This document shows, piece after piece, positions 36,690 to 45,514 of a DNA stretch of 64,000 nt. The notes beneath the pieces were generated by a model. That model was not told the DNA's origin and made no database searches. It saw only the letters and a program-made list of their open reading frames with translations. The stretch is from Bacteroidota bacterium. Lineage in GTDB: Bacteria > Bacteroidota > Bacteroidia > Bacteroidales > Lentimicrobiaceae. Location: the NCBI GenBank assembly GCA_009773515.1, contig WSXX01000003.1:124001-188000 (forward strand), in the 5' to 3' direction. The translations under genes were made by a program, and so were the position numbers. Position 1 is the stretch's first letter, and each line of letters begins with the position of its first letter.

Positions 36690-37616
36690 TCAGCCCGTCT
36701 GGTTTAACTTCATAAAATCAATGAAACAATCTTCAATTCCGGGTTTTGCTTCTTCCGGTTTTTCGGCCGTAAATCCGTAATTTCTTAAATATTCCCCGAC
36801 TTCTTCTATACCCGTTTCAGCATCTGCCACGCTTAAATGAATGTCGCTGCCAAACATTTCGGCACTGTGTATTCCATTCATTTTCCGGATAAGGGAAAGC
36901 AATTCCAAAGTTCGGTCTGTACTGATTTTAAAAAGCCGATGTGGATAGGATGACATGATTTCGTCAGGAGTTCCACTAGCCATTATGCTTCCATGCTGCA
37001 TCAATGCCACACGATCGCAGAGGATAGCTTCATCCATGTATGGTGTGGACACAAGGATTGTGATTCCCTGACTTTTTAGCCTGATAAGCATTTCCCAGAA
37101 TTCGCGTCGCGAAACGGCATCAACTCCGGTAGTGGGTTCATCAAGAATCAGCACTTCTGGTTTGTGAATTAATGCGCAGGATAGGGCAAGTTTTTGTTTC
37201 ATTCCGCCGGATAATTTCCCGGCCCTGCGTTTGGCAAACGGCGCAATCTGATCGTATATTTCTTTGATCAGGTGGTAGTTTTTACTGATGTCTGCTTTAA
37301 ATATTCCGGCAAAGAATTTCAGGTTTTCCTCCACTGTCAGATCCTGATAAAGCGAAAATCGCCCGGGCATATAACCCAGAATTGTTCGGAGATGGCGAAA
37401 ATCTTTCACCACATGAAAGCCTTCAACCGATGCATCCCCGGCATCGGGGAGTAATAAGGTAGTCAGAATACGGAAAAGGGTAGTTTTTCCTGCGCCATCC
37501 GGGCCAATAAAACCAAAGATTTCGCCCTTGTTTACCGAAAAACTGATACCCCGCAAGGCTTCAGTTTTTCCGTAATTTTTCACCAGCCCTTCTCCATAAA
37601 CTGAAATATCGGTCAT
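36690..37616 (-). CDS. ABC transporter ATPase with canonical signature motif
   Basis: The 308-residue subunit has Walker A GPDGAGKTT, Q-loop GYMPGRFSLYQDLT, signature LSGGMKQK and Walker B LILDEPTTGVD. The switch region reads VSTPYMDEA, with Pro where ATPases usually carry His; the same replacement is known in some YbhF N-halves. A C-terminal extension of about 80 residues follows. It starts 2 bases after the DUF2147 gene. It is the partner of the ATPase at 35948 in the efflux complex. Confidence 0.92.
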   Translation of the reverse strand: MTDISVYGEGLVKNYGKTEALRGISFSVNKGEIFGFIGPDGAGKTTLFRILTTLLLPDAGDASVEGFHVVKDFRHLRTILGYMPGRFSLYQDLTVEENLKFFAGIFKADISKNYHLIKEIYDQIAPFAKRRAGKLSGGMKQKLALSCALIHKPEVLILDEPTTGVDAVSRREFWEMLIRLKSQGITILVSTPYMDEAILCDRVALMQHGSIMASGTPDEIMSSYPHRLFKISTDRTLELLSLIRKMNGIHSAEMFGSDIHLSVADAETGIEEVGEYLRNYGFTAEKPEEAKPGIEDCFIDFMKLNQTG

Positions 37617-37618
37617 GT

Positions 37619-38101
37619 TTATTTGCGTTGTTTTTCTTCGCGGGTCCAGGTGGCAGTTTTGCCCAATCCCATCCAGGCTTTACCAATGTAGCCCCTGACC
37701 TGCATTTTGTTGCCCTCAAGCTTCATGTAGCTGTTGTATGTTTTTCCGCTGCTGGGGTTGTAAATTGTACCGCCACTCCATTCGTCCAGGCTGGCATCAT
37801 AGGTAAAATCTTTCAGAATCTGCAAACCCATGATCTTGCGGGTTTTTAATTTATTGTCAGGGTTCTTATTATCAAGTTTATCCTTTCCGTTGCTTTCTTT
37901 CGGATCTTTAAGCCATACAATCTCACCCACATATTTACCGTTTGCGGCTTTGTAAATCCGGATCTGTGATTTTTCCTTTCCTGTTTCATCATCATAGGTA
38001 AGGTAGTACCCAACAGCTTTGTCGGCTTTTGATTGTGCTTTGAGAACGTTTGGCATCGCTATGGCCAGGATAAGACCGGTAATCAGGAGCATTCTTTTCA
38101 T
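37619..38101 (-). CDS. DUF2147 family exported protein
   Basis: The 160-residue protein has a signal peptide (cleavage near LKAQ) and a DUF2147 domain. Visible family features are GYYLTYDDETGKEKSQIRIY at the start, EIVWLKDP in the middle and the C-terminal GYIGKAWMGLGKTATWTR. DUF2147 proteins are small periplasmic beta-barrel-like proteins of unknown function. It sits inside the efflux operon between the membrane fusion protein and the ATPases, 2 bases before the latter, so it is cotranscribed. A role as a periplasmic accessory of the pump is possible but unproven. Confidence 0.85.
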   Translation of the reverse strand: MKRMLLITGLILAIAMPNVLKAQSKADKAVGYYLTYDDETGKEKSQIRIYKAANGKYVGEIVWLKDPKESNGKDKLDNKNPDNKLKTRKIMGLQILKDFTYDASLDEWSGGTIYNPSSGKTYNSYMKLEGNKMQVRGYIGKAWMGLGKTATWTREEKQRK

Positions 38102-38157
38102 GTGTTGATTTTTTTTGGTGAATAATGGCCGAAGATAATCAATAATTAAACTCAGTT

Positions 38158-39045
38158 TTACTGATTAAAGTTGACTTCTGCCGGCATGGCAATTTTTAAA
38201 CTCCCGTCGTTGGGAACCTTCAATTTAACAGCATAAACCAGATTTACCCTTTCATCGCGGGTTTGTATGATTTTAGGTGTAAATTCTGCTGCGGGAGATA
38301 TCCATGTAATTATACCTTCAAATTCTTTAAGACCATCCGGCCCGTCAATCAGCACTTTAGCTTTTTCGCCGGTTTTTATCGATGATAACATATTTCCGCT
38401 GATGTAAACCCTTAATTCCATTTCTGAGAGGTCGGCAATCCGGTAAAGCGGTTTGCCAAATGCCGTTACTTCACCGGTTTCAGCAAGGCGCGACAGAACA
38501 GTTCCTTTTACAGGATTTGTAATGTAGCAGCGTTTTATGGATTGTTCTATCTGAGCAATTTGTGCATCAATCGCTCTGATTTCGTCGTTCAGACCACTTT
38601 GCTGGGATTTTACTGCAACTATCTGACGTTGGGCAACGGCCATGGCGCCTTCCACATCGTCAAGCTGTTTGGGTGTTGCAGCCTGCTCTGCCAGAAGACT
38701 TGAAATACGATTCCTGTCTTTTTCAAGGTTCCGCTTTTGCTGTTCATAAACCTGTGCCTGAGCATCAAGATTTCCATGTTTTGACCCAATGGCTGACCTT
38801 TGAGCCATCATCTGCACCCGTTTGAGATGAAGATCGGTGGTATCGATCAGGCCAACGGTATCACCTTGCATCAATATACTCCCTTCTTCTAGGTTCAACA
38901 TAAGTATGCGGCCATTGGCTTCCGCCGAAATGGTGGTTTCTATTGCCTCAAAATTGCCATAAGCATCCGAAGTTTTTTTAGTGTTGCAAGAAGTTGCGAC
39001 CATCACCATAAAAGTCAGTATCAGGGTTTGTGTTTGTAATTTCAT
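38158..39045 (-). CDS. HlyD/YbhG-type membrane fusion lipoprotein
   Basis: The 295-residue protein has a lipoprotein signal (lipobox VATSC, Cys near residue 20). A biotinyl-lipoyl half-motif (ISAEANGRILMLNLEEGS) is followed by a coiled-coil hairpin of about residues 70-160, rich in Gln/Ala/Glu. The second lipoyl half is GTVLSRLAETGEVTAFGKPL. A beta-barrel domain finishes the chain. It should bridge the inner-membrane ABC exporter to the TolC protein encoded just upstream. The order matches ybhG in the E. coli system. Confidence 0.92.
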   Translation of the reverse strand: MKLQTQTLILTFMVMVATSCNTKKTSDAYGNFEAIETTISAEANGRILMLNLEEGSILMQGDTVGLIDTTDLHLKRVQMMAQRSAIGSKHGNLDAQAQVYEQQKRNLEKDRNRISSLLAEQAATPKQLDDVEGAMAVAQRQIVAVKSQQSGLNDEIRAIDAQIAQIEQSIKRCYITNPVKGTVLSRLAETGEVTAFGKPLYRIADLSEMELRVYISGNMLSSIKTGEKAKVLIDGPDGLKEFEGIITWISPAAEFTPKIIQTRDERVNLVYAVKLKVPNDGSLKIAMPAEVNFNQ

Positions 39046-39057
39046 CTTTTCAGGATT

Positions 39058-40332
39058 TTATTTTGTGAAACCCATTGTGGTAAGATAGTTAAGCCGTGCC
39101 CTTTGAAGCATGATTTTGTTTACGCCAAGAATCAGATTGGCCTGGGTGAGTGCGTTTTGTTCGGTCAGATATTCCGATGAAGTTATCATTCCCTGCTCAA
39201 GTTGGGCAGCGGAGGATGCAGCAATTGATGTGCGAAGGGCAACAATGCGATGATCGGCAGCAAGCTGATTCTCAATTTTAAGTATTTCCTGCTTGTAGTT
39301 GTTGAGCAAAATACGCTGGTTTATTTCCCAGACCTGCTTCCGGGTATCTGTAATCTGTTTCTGAATGCCTGTTATCGATTTGTTTCTTCCGGTGATATTC
39401 CAATCCCAGAGATTCCAGCTTAAGCGCAAACCCAGCATTGCAAATGGCTCAAAGGAGGTAGAGAACATATCTAACCCGGGTCTTCCGTAACCAAGATTGC
39501 TGAAAGCCGAAAAGCGGGGCATAAGTTTGAGTCCGATCATTTGCTGCTGATTGTCGAACTGAATTTTTTGCAGATCAAATAGTTGATATTCCGGCCTTTG
39601 CCACTGATCAAGGTCGGGCATATCGTGGTATTCAGGAAGTATCAGCACTGTGGATGCATCCGGATTTAGTCCGGTAAGTTCGTTAAGCCTGTAAATTGCG
39701 GCATTTCGGTTGAATCTTATGTCAATCAGTGTTTGCTCATGCCTGATAAGTTCTGCATCCAGCACATCGGCATTTGCCGGCAAAACAGCGCCATTGGCTA
39801 TTCCTGCCCTGACTTTGGTAAGGCGCGATTGTATTTCATCCATAGCCAGTAAAATCAGTTTTTCGCTTTCTTTTAATATCAGAATTGAAAAATAGGTCTG
39901 ATTTACAGCTTCGGTAAGTTTCAGGTTTTCGATTTCTACTTCGGTCAGGTTGATCTCAAGTGTGGTAAAATCAATCGCTTGCTGCGATTTTATTGATCCT
40001 CCATCCCAGATCAACTGATTGATATCAAGACTGATTCTGTAATTATCCCGTGCCAGCGAAGGAATTTCAATATTTGGAATATTTACCGGAAGCGAAGTAA
40101 CATCTGATTGCCAGGATGCTTGTCCGTTCAGGTATAGCTGAGGGTAATAACCTCTGTGAGCTGACTCTTGTTTAAAATTATGAATTTCAGTAAATAAACC
40201 AGCCTGGCGGGACACAGGATAATGTTCAAGTGCCATTTTCCGGCATGAATCAAGAGTCAGGCTCTGAGTTTGCTGCGAAAACCCCGCAGACTGAATCAAA
40301 CCGAAAAACAATAATGAAATGAGTTTTTTCAT
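39058..40332 (-). CDS. TolC-family outer-membrane efflux channel
   Basis: The 424-residue protein has a signal peptide (cleavage near GFSQQ) and two TolC repeats of long coiled-coil helices. The first contains LEINLTEVEIENLKLTEAVN, the second QLEQGMITSSEYLTEQNAL. TolC proteins form trimeric channels through outer membrane and periplasm. It starts 2 bases after the TetR gene stop and 12 bases before the fusion-protein gene. It supplies the operon with its own exit duct. Confidence 0.93.
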   Translation of the reverse strand: MKKLISLLFFGLIQSAGFSQQTQSLTLDSCRKMALEHYPVSRQAGLFTEIHNFKQESAHRGYYPQLYLNGQASWQSDVTSLPVNIPNIEIPSLARDNYRISLDINQLIWDGGSIKSQQAIDFTTLEINLTEVEIENLKLTEAVNQTYFSILILKESEKLILLAMDEIQSRLTKVRAGIANGAVLPANADVLDAELIRHEQTLIDIRFNRNAAIYRLNELTGLNPDASTVLILPEYHDMPDLDQWQRPEYQLFDLQKIQFDNQQQMIGLKLMPRFSAFSNLGYGRPGLDMFSTSFEPFAMLGLRLSWNLWDWNITGRNKSITGIQKQITDTRKQVWEINQRILLNNYKQEILKIENQLAADHRIVALRTSIAASSAAQLEQGMITSSEYLTEQNALTQANLILGVNKIMLQRARLNYLTTMGFTK

Positions 40333-40334
40333 CT

Positions 40335-40940
40335 CTAAACTTTTATTGAACGGATAATGTCGTCGGGGACTATCTGTTTGCGTTCCTCAATAAAACTGTC
40401 GAATCCCTGCGCATCCATTTTCATTATGCCCATCAATACAGGTCGGGCAATAAATGGGAATACGCACATCGAAATCAGGTTTGCAATGAAATGCTCTGGC
40501 TTGACCGGTCTGATATTACCGGCTTCTGCTTCCTTTCGAAGTTGCTCCCCAATAATTCCGATATCGGCACCTGTTTCTCTGATATTACCGATTAAGCGGT
40601 GTGGATTTACACTCAGCTCATGAAACACAAATACCGGAATATCAGGATTCTTTACCAGGATGTCAATGTAACTTTCTGTAAAACGATGTATCTTATCGAA
40701 AAGCGGAATGTCAGCTACAAGTACCGAAACTATCTGCGGGAAAAATGTTTTTATAACATCCTTGAAAATTGATTCAAAAAGCTTGTCTTTGCTCCTGAAA
40801 TAATAATGAAGCAAGGCTTTGTTGATGCCGGCTTCATTTGCAATATCCTGCATCCTTGCTCCGTCAAAGCCTTTATGAGTGAAAACTTTTCGGGCGGCTA
40901 TAAGGATGAGTTGTTCGGTATTTAGTTCGTTTTCTGACAT
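40335..40940 (-). CDS. TetR-family transcriptional repressor
   Basis: The 201-residue protein has an N-terminal TetR helix-turn-helix (ILIAARKVFTHKGFDGARMQ, then GINKALLHYYFRSKDKLFES, near residues 10-55). A helical ligand-binding domain follows. It is the first gene of an eight-gene efflux operon, so autorepression with release by a transported compound is the likely logic. A palindromic site overlaps its promoter. In E. coli the YbhGFSR pump is controlled by the TetR protein CecR from the same position, which supports the assignment. Confidence 0.92.
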   Translation of the reverse strand: MSENELNTEQLILIAARKVFTHKGFDGARMQDIANEAGINKALLHYYFRSKDKLFESIFKDVIKTFFPQIVSVLVADIPLFDKIHRFTESYIDILVKNPDIPVFVFHELSVNPHRLIGNIRETGADIGIIGEQLRKEAEAGNIRPVKPEHFIANLISMCVFPFIARPVLMGIMKMDAQGFDSFIEERKQIVPDDIIRSIKV

Positions 40941-40972
40941 TTAATAGTTATCTAAAAAGTTTAACCCAGTAA

Positions 40973-40990
40973 TTTAACCAAGTGGTCAAA
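40973..40990. promoter_or_regulatory. Probable TetR operator
   Basis: TTTAACCAAGTGGTCAAA is an 18-base imperfect palindrome with the perfect core ACCA-AG-TGGT. It overlaps the downstream edge of the promoter -7 element and lies 33 bases before the TetR start. A further TTTAACC half-site occurs at 40960-40966. Position and symmetry suit an autoregulatory operator; binding is inferred. Confidence 0.6.
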
Positions 40991-41018
40991 GGTATGAAAT
41001 AAAATAAGCGTAATGCAA
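40987..41018 (-). promoter_or_regulatory. Promoter of the TetR-efflux operon
   Basis: On the minus strand TTG (41016-41018), a 21-base spacer and TACCTTTG (40987-40994) match the Bacteroidota consensus. It has the same spacing and -7 sequence as the purN promoter. Confidence 0.75.
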
Positions 41019-41053
41019 GTTTTTTAGTGAAAAAATTACATTACGCTATTATG

Positions 41054-42064
41054 CTATTGATTTTCAACATATTCAAAAGACAGCAAAACCGATTGAACCT
41101 GTTTCAACAAAGGTAGTTTTGATTCATTGGGTGCATACACGTATCCATCCAGAGCAATAACCATATTGTTGCGTTCATCAACAAAGGTGTAGTTGATAAA
41201 AGGCCCGCCCATAAAGTCTTTTCTTACTTCCCACAATCCACGTGTTTCAGTTGCTGTCTGATTTTTCAGAGAAATTGCGCGGCTTATCGGTGTAACAAAT
41301 TCATCAGCTACAACCATAAATGAGCTATCACTTGGTCCGGGGACAAATAGTTGAGTAAATTGATTCCTCACCGATTGGATTTTAGCGGATTTAAAGGCAA
41401 TAGTGTCTGTATATGGATAGGCGTAAATAATGATTCCCTGTCCATCTTTGTTGGTTTCGCGCCTGATCCAGATGAAGTTATCTTTTTCAACGGCAAGATA
41501 ATAATCGGCAGGGATATTTAGTTTAAGATTGAATTTTTTTGCGACAGCATCAATGGCACTCTGATTGCGCGATTTACTGTACAGTTTGTTCAATCTTTCC
41601 ATTTCGGCATTGTCGTAAAGATTGAGAATTTCATCCCTTTTTGAGGCAAAGGTTTCTTTAATTCCTTCAATGCTTGAAGCTGAAATTTTTACCACCCGTT
41701 GTGGTTCAGCCCATAAATCGCGGCGCATTTCAGCCAATGGGGTTTTCATTGAGCTGTCGATGGTTATAATTAGAATGTTGCGGTGAATTTTAAGCATTCT
41801 TCCGAGTTCATCTTCTTTAATTTGAACCAGTTTATAGTAGGGCTCAGGTTGCGGAAGTCCGGCTACAGGACCGGCAAAAAAACTACGTACCGAGTCTCCG
41901 GCTGAACTTTTCCATAAGTTGTCTTCAGAAACAACCAATATTTCTGATGGTTTTCCGGTTGAAGATGGTTTAGTGGGTTTTTCGTCCTGATTGCAAGATG
42001 ATAGTATTGCCAAAACTAAAAATGCCGGAGCCCAAAACCAGCGGTTTCTGATGATTTTTCCCAT
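41054..42064 (-). CDS. DUF4837 family lipoprotein
   Basis: The 336-residue protein has a lipobox at AILSSC. The DUF4837 pattern is visible from PSEILVVSEDNLWKSSAGDS near residue 41 onward. The central part holds a helical stretch (EMERLNKLYSKSRNQSAIDA) followed by SIGNAL-free beta-rich sequence with WIRRETNKDGQGI. The family is confined to Bacteroidota and has no assigned function. The gene is monocistronic, 113 bases upstream of the TetR operon and transcribed in the same direction. Confidence 0.88.
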   Translation of the reverse strand: MGKIIRNRWFWAPAFLVLAILSSCNQDEKPTKPSSTGKPSEILVVSEDNLWKSSAGDSVRSFFAGPVAGLPQPEPYYKLVQIKEDELGRMLKIHRNILIITIDSSMKTPLAEMRRDLWAEPQRVVKISASSIEGIKETFASKRDEILNLYDNAEMERLNKLYSKSRNQSAIDAVAKKFNLKLNIPADYYLAVEKDNFIWIRRETNKDGQGIIIYAYPYTDTIAFKSAKIQSVRNQFTQLFVPGPSDSSFMVVADEFVTPISRAISLKNQTATETRGLWEVRKDFMGGPFINYTFVDERNNMVIALDGYVYAPNESKLPLLKQVQSVLLSFEYVENQ

Positions 42065-42198
42065 TAGTCAACAATATTGATGGATTATTATTTCCAACTG
42101 AAATCTTTATTTTAAATCAGGGTGCAATTTCCTGAAAAATATAACGCTGAAATATTTCAATTGTTGTCACAGCAGAAATATCAAAAAAATAGAACAAA

Positions 42199-44049
42199 TC
42201 AGGAAACAGGCTGAACCTTAATCCGTTGACCTGCCTTAATTTGATTTTCATTGGTTATATTGTTCAACTTCTTGATATCTTCAATACTGACGCCCTGATG
42301 TTTTTGGGCAATTTTCCAAAGGGTATCGCCACGTTGAACGGTGTAATAAATGTAGTCGCGTTTTTTAACAACATGACTTTCGGGAATATTTTCAATCTGA
42401 GCAGGTTCTAAGTCGGCCACTTCTGTTTTACCAACAATAAGATTTTTGCCGGATTGAATGTTGTTGCCTTTAATGTTGTTCCAGATGCGTAAACGCGAAA
42501 TACTGGTGTTGTATTTTTCTGCCAATTGGCCAAGGGTTTCACCTGGCTTTACTTTGTGATAAGTGTTTTCGATGCGGGTTTGCATTACAACAGGTTCCGG
42601 GCCTGTAATAATAACGGTATCCTGTATTTGGTCAGCTTCTGTTTGTGTATTGGAAGCAATTTCCTGCACAGGAACCGATTTCGGTTCTTCAACTTTTGGG
42701 GTAGCAGGGGCAGCCGGTTTGCTAACCGGTGTGGTTTTTTTGGCAATAGGCAAATCTATCTGCTGTTCAGGCCTTACAATCAGGCGTTGACCTATCTGCA
42801 GGTTGGTTGATCTAAGTTTATTCCATCTTTGCAGATCTTTTACCGAACAACGATACTTCTTTGCTATCAAACCAAGACTCTCGCCTTTTTTCACTTTGTG
42901 ATATTCAGCTGCACTTACCGTTTTCATCAGATTGAGCATCTGCTCTTTTTCAATTTCTGATTGAGCACGAAATGCATATAATTGGGCTTCATTGTTCACA
43001 AATGCAGGAATATTTTTCTTTTGAAGCCTGAGTATGTAAGTATTCAAGTTGGTTGCAGGAATAATTCCGGCTTTGTAAGCAGGATTAAGAAATTCTATTT
43101 CCTCCACAGGTACATTAAGCATGGTTGATATCTGATTAAAAGATAAAACATCTTTTACAACAACAGTATCAATCTCATAATGGTGATATAGTGGCTGAAC
43201 CGGTCTCAGGTTGTGTTCTGCGGCATAACCCATCACATAATTTACCGCAATAAATGCAGGAACATATCCCCGTGTTTCGAGCGGGAGAAACGGACGGATT
43301 TGCCAGAAATCCCTTTTTCCTCCTGATCTGCGGATGGCCTTGTTTACATTGCCGGCACCTGAATTGTAAGCAGCAAGCACGAGCAGCCAATCGTCGTACA
43401 TTTTGTAAAGATCATTCATATGTTCGCAGGCTGCGATGGTTGATTTTATCGGATCGCGGCGATCGTCAACCAATGAAGTTACGTTGAGATTGTAAGCTTT
43501 GCCGGTACCATACATAAATTGCCACAAGCCAGTAGCTCCCATCCTTGACTTGGCGACCGGATTTAGGGCTGATTCAACAATGGCAAGATATTTTAATTCA
43601 AGCGGCATATCAAATCTGTCGAGATGCTCTTCAAACAAAGGGAAATATATCTGGGCCAGACCCATAACCCTTTGCATCAGAACCCGCTTTTTCATTGCAT
43701 ACATCTCAATATAATCTCTCACATATTGATTGTAAGTAAGATCAATGGGAGAAGCGGCATTCAGTTTTTTCAACCGGTCATAATAAACGGAATCGGCATA
43801 CACCGGAACAAATCCCGGTTCAAAACCGAAAATACTTTTCAAGTCTTCATCAGAAGCACACTCAAATCCTGCAAAATATTTCAGGTTGGCAATGCTATCC
43901 AGAGATGCAGCGATAAAATCATCTTTTCTGAACTCAAAAACTGATTGACTGGAGTCAGAAACCGCTTTGGTATTCTGGCTTATAAGCGGAATAGCCGGAA
44001 AGAATGTAAGAACAAGAAAAAAGCTGCTTATTATTTTTGAAATCTTCAT
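42199..44049 (-). CDS. mltD: MltD-type lytic transglycosylase with three LysM domains
   Basis: The start is ATG 44049 (MKISKIISSFFLVLTFFPAIP signal peptide) rather than 44076; the product has 616 residues. The SLT domain (about 130-270) has the catalytic Glu in YLAIVESALNP and the GLWQFM motif. Three LysM domains follow, beginning YHKVKKGESL, YHKVKPGETL and YYTVQRGDTL. Pro/Glu-rich linkers separate the first two. LysM binds the glycan strands of peptidoglycan, so the enzyme works along the sacculus. Three LysM copies and this order match Bacteroidota MltD proteins. Confidence 0.93.
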   Translation of the reverse strand: MKISKIISSFFLVLTFFPAIPLISQNTKAVSDSSQSVFEFRKDDFIAASLDSIANLKYFAGFECASDEDLKSIFGFEPGFVPVYADSVYYDRLKKLNAASPIDLTYNQYVRDYIEMYAMKKRVLMQRVMGLAQIYFPLFEEHLDRFDMPLELKYLAIVESALNPVAKSRMGATGLWQFMYGTGKAYNLNVTSLVDDRRDPIKSTIAACEHMNDLYKMYDDWLLVLAAYNSGAGNVNKAIRRSGGKRDFWQIRPFLPLETRGYVPAFIAVNYVMGYAAEHNLRPVQPLYHHYEIDTVVVKDVLSFNQISTMLNVPVEEIEFLNPAYKAGIIPATNLNTYILRLQKKNIPAFVNNEAQLYAFRAQSEIEKEQMLNLMKTVSAAEYHKVKKGESLGLIAKKYRCSVKDLQRWNKLRSTNLQIGQRLIVRPEQQIDLPIAKKTTPVSKPAAPATPKVEEPKSVPVQEIASNTQTEADQIQDTVIITGPEPVVMQTRIENTYHKVKPGETLGQLAEKYNTSISRLRIWNNIKGNNIQSGKNLIVGKTEVADLEPAQIENIPESHVVKKRDYIYYTVQRGDTLWKIAQKHQGVSIEDIKKLNNITNENQIKAGQRIKVQPVS

Positions 44050-44188
44050 TATATGATGTTTTTTGCCCCAAAGCATTTTTTCAAAAACTTGCCGTGCTAT
44101 TTCTGTTTCTGGCAGCTATAGCATGAGTTGTCAGCCGGTTAACGGATTAAATGCCGGTTTCCCTGAGTCGATTAAAAGTGTCCCGCCG

Positions 44189-44196
44189 CAAAAATA
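44189..44196 (-). promoter_or_regulatory. -7 element upstream of mltD
   Basis: The minus strand reads TATTTTTG, an exact TAnnTTTG match about 140 bases before the mltD start. A TTTG lies 16 bases further up, shorter than the usual spacer. Confidence 0.4.
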
Positions 44197-44264
44197 AGTT
44201 ATAAAAACAAAACAAAGCCTGTTTTTAACACATTTTAAGTCATAAACTGTTTTACCCAAAACCG

Positions 44265-45509
44265 TTATTCTGCCAGAGAAAACTTTATCGGCATGTTGAA
44301 CTGCACTCTTACAGGTTTGCCTCTTTGTTTTCCGGGCGACCATTCAGGCATCATTTTTATCACTCTGACGGCTTCCTCATCGCAGCCACCACCTATGCCT
44401 CTCAATACCCGGATATCAGATGTTGATCCGTCTCTTTCAACCACAAAAGTAATGTAAACGGTTCCACTTATTCCAGCGTCTCTGGCTTCCTGCGGATAAC
44501 TGATATTGTTGGTTAAAAACCGTATTCTTGCTTCATCTCCTCCCGGAAAAGAAGGAGAAGTTTCTACAACGGCAAAAATTTCTGTTTCAGCTACTTCCTC
44601 TTCATCGGCCATAGATTGCTGTTTGTTTGATCTGCGCGTTGACTTTTTCTCCGCACCAACAGCAATTCCATCAATATAGGTTACCACTTCGGTGACCTTT
44701 TTATCTTCTTCTACAACTGCATACCCCATGCTTTTATTTTCTTTCGGTTTCAGATCTTCCGGGAATAGAGGTGGCATTCTCTCCTGCAATGTTTCTTTGC
44801 CGTCGGATACTTCATTTTTCTCCATTACCTGATCGGATTCAATCTCAATGTCATCATTAACTATACGGATATCAGAAACAGCTGCCGGTGGTTTTACAGT
44901 AACGGCTGGTTCTGTAGATTCATCATCAGTTGAAGGTAATCCTGGCTGTATTTCCATCATTTTCATTTCAACCTCAGGTGCGCTTGCTAATTCATCGGCT
45001 TCCCGGGAACCAGAAATTTCAAAATACAGATGTCGTCCGCCAATACCAAGCAATATCAGCAGAACTGCAGCAATAAGTTCTAAGCGGTATCTTTTAAAAA
45101 ATGATAATTTTCTGATTGGAACATCTGCAGGGGAATCTTTTGTTTTCCCGGATTCCATATCAAGAATGGTATTTCTGAACTTTGAAATCTCTTCCTGACT
45201 AAGTCTTGGGAACCGTGGCCCTTCAAATCCATCAGCTTCTGACAGCGCCGGTTCTTGCTCTGGTGTGGGAATGTTATCGTGTAAATGAAGGAAAGAAGCA
45301 TTTATTATTTCCACATCATCACTGAAAGATTCGGGGTCGGAAAAAGAAATGCCTTCAACGGCAAGTGCGCAGAATTCGCAGGTTTGCAGGTGGTTTTTCA
45401 CTTCAGCTACTTGACCTTCACTGAGCAAACCCTGCACAAAAAGCGAAAGCCCTGCCTCTGAAAGGCATCCCGAAGGATTATACAGCTTATGTTCGTGTTT
45501 GTTTTCCAT
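44265..45509 (-). CDS. Zinc-finger anti-sigma factor fused to a TonB C-terminal domain
   Basis: The 414-residue protein begins with a zf-HC2-like anti-sigma module; His40, Cys44 and Cys47 in HLQTCEFC form the H-x3-C-x2-C motif. A single membrane span lies near residues 136-155 (LIAAVLLILLGIGGR). A periplasmic acidic/Pro-rich linker contains SMGYAVVEEDKKV. The C-terminal 85 residues are a TonB_C domain (SFPGGDEARIRFL, GTVYITFVVERDG, PGKQRGKPVRV). It starts 5 bases after the sigma-factor stop. It should hold the sigma factor at the membrane while its periplasmic end contacts outer-membrane receptors. This fusion is uncommon among characterised anti-sigma factors. Confidence 0.85.
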   Translation of the reverse strand: MENKHEHKLYNPSGCLSEAGLSLFVQGLLSEGQVAEVKNHLQTCEFCALAVEGISFSDPESFSDDVEIINASFLHLHDNIPTPEQEPALSEADGFEGPRFPRLSQEEISKFRNTILDMESGKTKDSPADVPIRKLSFFKRYRLELIAAVLLILLGIGGRHLYFEISGSREADELASAPEVEMKMMEIQPGLPSTDDESTEPAVTVKPPAAVSDIRIVNDDIEIESDQVMEKNEVSDGKETLQERMPPLFPEDLKPKENKSMGYAVVEEDKKVTEVVTYIDGIAVGAEKKSTRRSNKQQSMADEEEVAETEIFAVVETSPSFPGGDEARIRFLTNNISYPQEARDAGISGTVYITFVVERDGSTSDIRVLRGIGGGCDEEAVRVIKMMPEWSPGKQRGKPVRVQFNMPIKFSLAE

Positions 45510-45514
45510 TGTTC

